Positions 29,061-34,099 of a stretch of DNA of 34,099 nt are shown in pieces. Below the pieces are notes generated by a model. It searched no databases. It was not told where the DNA came from and saw only the letters and a program-made list of their open reading frames with translations. Position 1 is the first letter of the stretch. Each line of letters begins with the position of its first letter. The stretch covers positions 26,612-60,710 of the forward strand of contig NW_003119925.1 in NCBI RefSeq assembly GCF_000003605.2. The letters are read 5' to 3'. This DNA comes from Saccoglossus kowalevskii (lineage: Eukaryota > Hemichordata > Enteropneusta > Harrimaniidae). The translations under genes and the position numbers were made by a program.

Positions 29061-31509
29061 TGTATGCACACATACTTATAACTCTTTCTGTGCGTACGTG
29101 GCAGTTCATTGTCACAGACCGCATTCTCACATCCATTCTCTTATAACATGCCATTTTCACGTGTTTTGATAATTATAATTTTGGCAATTATTTTGTCCTG
29201 TTGTGACTAATTTCCCCCATTCTGTCGTGTATTATGGGCTTAATCACAGCCCCTCTATAGAGGAACTGTGGCTTAATGTTGTTACTGGGGAAGGAGTGTT
29301 ACCATAGAAACGAGATGGCTAGACTATTACATAATAGAATCAGCTCTTACTACCAATAATTACATCGTATCGGCAACAAAGTTACAGCCTGCAAACGTTT
29401 TATTTTAGCGGTCATACATTCTAACTTTCAACTGTTTCCCACATGTTATGTTTTTCAAATTGCAGTGCATCGTTTTCACACAATAATTTTAAATTGCATG
29501 GTCAACTATCGACATCAAAAACCTATCAACGAGCGCAGTGAGTAATGACGTCATTTGAAAACTGTTCCAATGGTATTCCATCGGCCAATAGAAACCAATG
29601 AAGGGAATGTGATTGCTGTATCAGACATCGACTGCTTGGTGTAGTGTTTGGCATATTGGTTTAGGATTTTGGAGGTCCGACACATAATTGGACTATTTGC
29701 CTTGTGTCGTTCATTATTCGTGTATGCTTTCCATTCGCCCAAATCAAAACAAACGTACTATGGGTATTATTTTATAGAATACGGTAGTCCAACAGTCATG
29801 AAAGTGAATAAATGCATTCCCCATACATTATCGCAGTTTCGCGTGATAACAAGTTTTACGGTTCTGATACTTTCATACAAATCTCAGTAGTCTGATTGGT
29901 CCATGCAAGCTGAACTTTTGACATCATGACTGATAATTGGAAAATTGTTTCACTTACAACCTTAAATATATCGACGACTCAAAAATCGTACTTAATCGCA
30001 TGAGAATAAATTAACTGTAAGTAATGTTCATAGAACAGCAATAGTGTATGCAAATAAAATTAAACGAGAGTAGCTCACTAGCTGAATAAATTTCTGTTTT
30101 TACATTTTTTAAATACGTTTTTTAAATCAAATATTGTTAGGTCACTCACGGAATTTTCACTTTTTTTCGTCCATCAGCGTAGACAAGAAGAAGTGGGTAC
30201 TGAATCCGAATACTAAACTGAAAATCAAGCTTTATAGTATCCAAGATGGCCATTGTATTATTACGTCTCCCAAAATTCTATTTGTTTGTTAAAATTTATC
30301 TCGAGTATTACTGCGAACATTAAAATGTGCAAACACGTCATTATCGACAAATATTTTTATGACAGATCAGAATGTTCAACATAAATGTCACCATACATCA
30401 AGGAAAGTTTCACTTGAACAAATAAGTTAAGCAATAACTGGTAAATTTATTTTGAACCCTTAATCACAAAATGCAGGGATAATATAACAGATCGGTGAGG
30501 CAGCACATCGATTAGAACTACGTGAATGTATGCTACTATTTAATAAGTGTGGCGTAAACAATTAATTCAATGGCGACATGATGTAAATTCCGACAGATTT
30601 GTCTGATCCAAATAATCCCGTAATTCCATTCATTTTTAACTAGTATATTTTATTCGAGATTTTGATTTTCCAGCAAGAAATTATTGGTAAAATATGACAT
30701 CACCTCTGTCGCAGAAAGGAAAGAATTTCACCAATAACTTGGGAAATACTAATGCGAATTAGTTAACATTTTCTGTTTGCATATTACTCGTGTAATTTAA
30801 TAATTATGGAAATGAAAATTGTTTTGGTTGTTAAAAATCGAATGACACTTTTTCGGTCAACAGGTTATATATAACCTGATCTACTCTCATCGTTAAATTG
30901 TATCAAATATACGAAAATTGAGCATTGGTAGAAAAATGTTAAAATTAATATTTTAGTTATATTTTGTTATGACAACCATATATGGTTGGAACTGGTATGC
31001 TAACATGTTCTAAATTTTCAATCAATCTGTTATTCTTTAGAAGTTATAGATGAAATTATTTTCTCGATTTTTCACAACTTTACCAATCAACTCTTTAGAT
31101 TAGATAATCAAGGTAATGGACTACATATACTGATAAAAAGGTTTAATATGTAAGTAATGAAAAGTAACGGTTATATAAAAAAAAAATGTAAATTGTCTCT
31201 CCTGCATTAATGGAACTGATTCATCTGGGAGCGTTGTGTTGCCACCCTGGACTTGCCCTTTACTACTTCCACTTAGCGCGCCAGGATAGGTAAATTGCGC
31301 CCTCTATCGTATATAATGGATATTAATGCATTCATTGAAAATAATAAGCATTGAACTACATTTGTATTGTTAAACATAAAGAACGAATCTGCAATCTGGA
31401 ATTTATGTATGAACAAAAAAATAAAACTGGCTTATTAAGTAAAACAGTACTTTTCTTTATCCAGCTTTTGAACGCAAAACTAATTTCTAATATTTAACGA
31501 TTCACTCTA
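28984..31509. other. Gene-free stretch upstream of TMEM74-like gene
   Basis: AT-rich sequence with no supported gene or element. Two perfect palindromes lie close together: CAGGTTATATATAACCTG (30861-30878) and CAACCATATATGGTTG (30973-30988). Confidence 0.5.
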
Positions 31510-31625
31510 GGTAAACGTCTTGGTGACGTGACCGTTTCATTGTTCTAAGAAGACGCACTGACGACCATAGCTGTTATCTGTACCTGTTGAAAACATGTAC
31601 AAAATACATACATGCATATACGACG

Positions 31626-32171
31626 ATGATTGATGAAAGCGAATTTGTGTACGAATCATTGGATGACAATCTACGTAGCCATGGTAACATCCAATCAATG
31701 ACAACCCGAGAGTTCCCGCGCATGAGAATGAACATGACAGACGACGAGTCGTGCCGAAAGAAAACGGACTGCTTAGGAACTGTTGCTATGGCATGCATCG
31801 TTATTGGTGTACTGGGGGTTCTCGTTGGTTATTTAGTTCCTCGTCATACAAGTGCTAATCCAAACACAACGCCAGCTAGAGTTTATGAAAAATTAGATAA
31901 CTATTACGCCAATTTAGGAAAAGGGGCAAACATTAGTATAATGGTTGGATTGTGTTTTTTGACAACTGGGGGCGTTCTTATGTCTGGGCTTCTTTTCTGG
32001 TCAACGTGGCAAGTACATCGACAAAGAAGCGATAGTAGGCACGGTAGTAGGCACGGTAGTAGGCACGGTGGTGGGCATGTATCACAGGAAACGCAAGCCG
32101 ATAGGACGAGACTAATGGAAGCTGATGACAGCGAAATGCATTATGGGAGTACACAGAATGATGCACCATAA
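31626..32171 (+). CDS. TMEM74: TMEM74-like two-pass membrane protein, 181 aa, single exon
   Basis: The start is the first in-frame ATG, 31626 (MIDESEFVYESLDD); the frame runs further upstream only to a TTG. Residues 50-71 (GTVAMACIVIGVLGVLVGYL) and about 103-126 (ISIMVGLCFLTTGGVLMSGL) are hydrophobic membrane spans. Between them VPRHTSANPNTTPARVYEKL matches the YIVPR-x(6)-NP..N-x-x-AR-x-x-E.L pattern of TMEM74/TMEM74B, and the second span matches their GLCLLTLGGV. Both ends should face the cytosol. Vertebrate TMEM74 is linked to lysosomes and autophagy, and its coding region is intronless, as here. The tail holds an SRHG repeat and an acidic end. The N-terminus is shorter than in vertebrates. 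Whether it is the common ancestor of TMEM74 and TMEM74B cannot be told. Confidence 0.85.
   Translation: MIDESEFVYESLDDNLRSHGNIQSMTTREFPRMRMNMTDDESCRKKTDCLGTVAMACIVIGVLGVLVGYLVPRHTSANPNTTPARVYEKLDNYYANLGKGANISIMVGLCFLTTGGVLMSGLLFWSTWQVHRQRSDSRHGSRHGSRHGGGHVSQETQADRTRLMEADDSEMHYGSTQNDAP
32031..32069 (+). repeat. In-frame 12-bp repeat coding SRHG
   Basis: GGTAGTAGGCAC is repeated three times, the last unit with GGTGGTGGGCAT, encoding SRHGSRHGSRHGGGH in the cytosolic tail of the TMEM74-like protein. Translation of the complementary strand gives YRAY repeats, which is only a shadow. Confidence 0.9.
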
Positions 32172-33229
32172 AATACGATGTACGATTACAATGAGCGTGT
32201 TCAATACACAAATATGTAGAATACAATTCTCGCGTAGTAATACATGTACATGTATTGTATGTGAAAGGGAATATTTTTAGTTAAGTTTATACATTTCCAA
32301 TTTATCTTAAAATTACTTTATAATATACTATTTATTTCACGTTTTTGCAGGTTCCTGCAACTCATTATCAACCTGTTATATAAAGATATTATTTATAGAA
32401 AGAGTAAAGCAAAACTACCCCAGCTGTCTCTGTCTGTTTTCTCCGCTTCGCTACCGAAATAGGCTCCAGAACATTTGCTATACGATTCATGTTCCACCAA
32501 CTGTAATTTTGAAAAACACCCAATCATGTAAGACGTGTCAGTACTAAAGGATACCAATTGAACATTTCACAACTTGCGAGTCATTTAAACGCCAAAATTA
32601 TCCAAAATCATGTAGTTGTTTGCAATTGTTGTAATCCCGATCGCTATTCATGTTACATTTCCGAAGTCTCAGCAAATCAATGTACAATTAATGTAGCTGT
32701 GTTGAGATTATGTCAGTGGACAGACGAAACAAGTTTGAAACCGGAGTCTCTTTCGTTGTTTGAATGGAATAAAATGCCATTCACTAGCACCTTTATGAGA
32801 AAGTTTTCAGACGCTTTCTACGTACGTTTGTCGATTTAGTATACTAACAAATTAGGCTTGATGACTGTCGACAGTCTATTTTATAGGCGATAGGATTATT
32901 TCTGGTCGGGAAATGAATGGATTTAGAATTGTGCCAAATCAATTTTAAATAGTTGAATAATGTCGAAATCTTATAAATTTGAACGGGGAATAAAGTTTCA
33001 CTACACACTGCCCTACTGGACATGCCCTGATCTAATTCAACCCATCCTCAGCATTTGAGATCGATTCAATTCGATTTGAAAAAGTGCGCGTGGCTCAAAG
33101 TCTACAAGTGAATAGCTTTTTTTATCAAGACGATTTAAAGGTTCAAAATGTTCAAAAGTCTGTGCAATAGTTGCCGTCTCCGTCCAGTTAGTCCCGACAC
33201 TTTTATCAAGTGAGGTAAAGGTAGTAAAT
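32172..33229. other. 3' UTR and intergenic DNA
   Basis: A palindrome AATACATGTACATGTATT lies at 32239-32256 and an AATAAA at 32989-32994, about 820 bases after the TMEM74-like stop. The 93-residue frame at 32558-32839 begins with TTG and has no recognisable homology. Confidence 0.5.
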
Positions 33230-33271
33230 ATGGCGGAATTCTGGATGGACGTAGGCCGGTTCGTCGAAATG
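33230..33271 (+). CDS. Candidate first coding exon of unknown gene
   Basis: ATG 33230 in good context (AAATATGGCG) opens 14 codons, MAEFWMDVGRFVEM, followed at once by a strong donor ATG|GTAAGG in phase 0. The region around it is locally richer in CpG. The downstream exons would be outside the window, beyond the 32-bp minisatellite. The protein is not recognised. The overlapping 109-residue frame on the - strand has an ATG too (33366) but no recognisable homology; either or neither could be real. Confidence 0.35.
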
Positions 33272-33645
33272 GTAAGGATTGTAGCGTTAATGCTTACTCT
33301 AACAGATACTGAAATAATCACACTGTGGACACTGTAGATGGCTGATAAATTAACCGCTCTACCCATGGTCTCGTCCTGTACTGCAATGTTTTGTTAAAAT
33401 TACGCGTTTTGTGATAATTTCGGAACAGTTTGAAAAATGTATGCTGTAAAGTACTTTGTACTTTGTTGTACAGACTAGTGTGACGATATAGTATTTTCCC
33501 TGGAACTAGTCCACAGACTCAGGAACTTGTGGAACAATTAATCCGTAGACTCGAGAATACGTAAGATAAATTTAATCAACACATCCAAATATCAGATCAC
33601 ATGATCTATACTAGAATGATTTGTTTGTTCAAACAGTAATTAATT

Positions 33646-34099
33646 TTCAGCTGTCTAGGCGATGTACACATGTTGTGTTCAGCTGTCTAGGCGATATACA
33701 CATGTTGTGTTCAGCTGTCTAGGCGATGTACACATGTTGTGTTCAGCTGTCTAGGCGATATACACATGTTGTTTTCAGCTGTCTAGGCGATATGCACATG
33801 TTGTGTTCAGCTGTCTAGGCGATGTACACATGTTGTGTTCAGCTGTCTAGGCGATATACACATGTTGTTTTCAGCTGTCTAGGCGATAGACACATGTTGT
33901 GTTCAGCTGTCTAGGCAATGTGCACATGTTGTTTTCAGCTGTCTAGGCGATGTACACATGTTGTTTTCAGCTGTCTTGGCGATGCACAAATGTTGTTTTC
34001 AGCTGTCTAGGCGATGTGCACATGTTGTTTACAGCTGTCTAGGCGATGTGCACATGTTGTTTTCAGCTGTCTGGGCGATATGCACATGTTGTTTTCAGC
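33646..34099 (+). repeat. 32-bp minisatellite at window end, at least 14 copies
   Basis: TTCAGCTGTCTAGGCGATGT followed by ACACATGTTGTG repeats with an exact 32-base step from 33646 to the window edge. Variants (GATGTAC/GATATAC/GATGTGC, TGTG/TTTT) are shared between copies. Each unit contains CAGCTG, a canonical E-box. The array continues beyond the window. Confidence 0.97.

Noticed and set aside
31587-31625. Longer N-terminus of the TMEM74-like protein
   Set aside because: The frame begins with TTG there; the first ATG is 31626.
31978-32226. YRAY-repeat open frame on the - strand
   Set aside because: It is antisense of the SRHG repeat in the TMEM74-like gene.
32558-32839. 93-residue open frame
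   Set aside because: It starts with TTG, has no recognisable homology and no splice or promoter context.

Overview
The window is animal nuclear DNA. It is AT-rich and split into many introns with consensus GT-AG sites, and its introns are full of short terminal-inverted-repeat (TIR) elements, minisatellites and a possible SINE relic. It also holds one assembly gap of Ns (21553-22321). The protein content and repeat style suggest an invertebrate, possibly a marine deuterostome. The species cannot be fixed from the sequence, so this is inference.

Region 1 (599-25639, + strand) is the 3' two thirds of one gene: condensin complex subunit 1 (NCAPD2/CAP-D2), the HEAT-repeat subunit of condensin I. 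Twenty coding exons can be joined with consistent splice phases into 987 residues ending at a TAG stop. The N-terminal part lies upstream of the window. One intron (720-3624) appears to use a GC donor instead of GT.

The introns of NCAPD2 hold most of the unusual DNA. These include a 1.3-kb TIR element with a perfect 9-bp target-site duplication carrying facing fragments of a zinc-knuckle protein and a RecQ-like helicase (7518-8817). A 0.92-kb TIR element has split a 32-bp minisatellite (12930-14480). A 1.7-kb insertion carrying a transposase-like zinc-ribbon ORF has split a 26-bp minisatellite (17539-19755). Another TIR element spans the assembly gap (21031-22994). There are also several small MITEs, a possible SINE relic and a repeat family built of palindromic monomers.

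Region 2 (25640-31625) is mostly intergenic: a candidate NCAPD2 poly(A) signal, degenerate repeats, an (AT)n microsatellite and a more CpG-rich stretch near 28840-29060 that may be a promoter or first exon. Region 3 (31626-32171, + strand) is an intronless gene for a two-pass membrane protein of the TMEM74 type. Region 4 (32172-34099) may begin another + strand gene with a 14-codon first exon at 33230, and ends inside a 32-bp minisatellite. The two recognisable host genes, a mitotic chromosome condensation factor and a small endomembrane protein, have no evident functional link.
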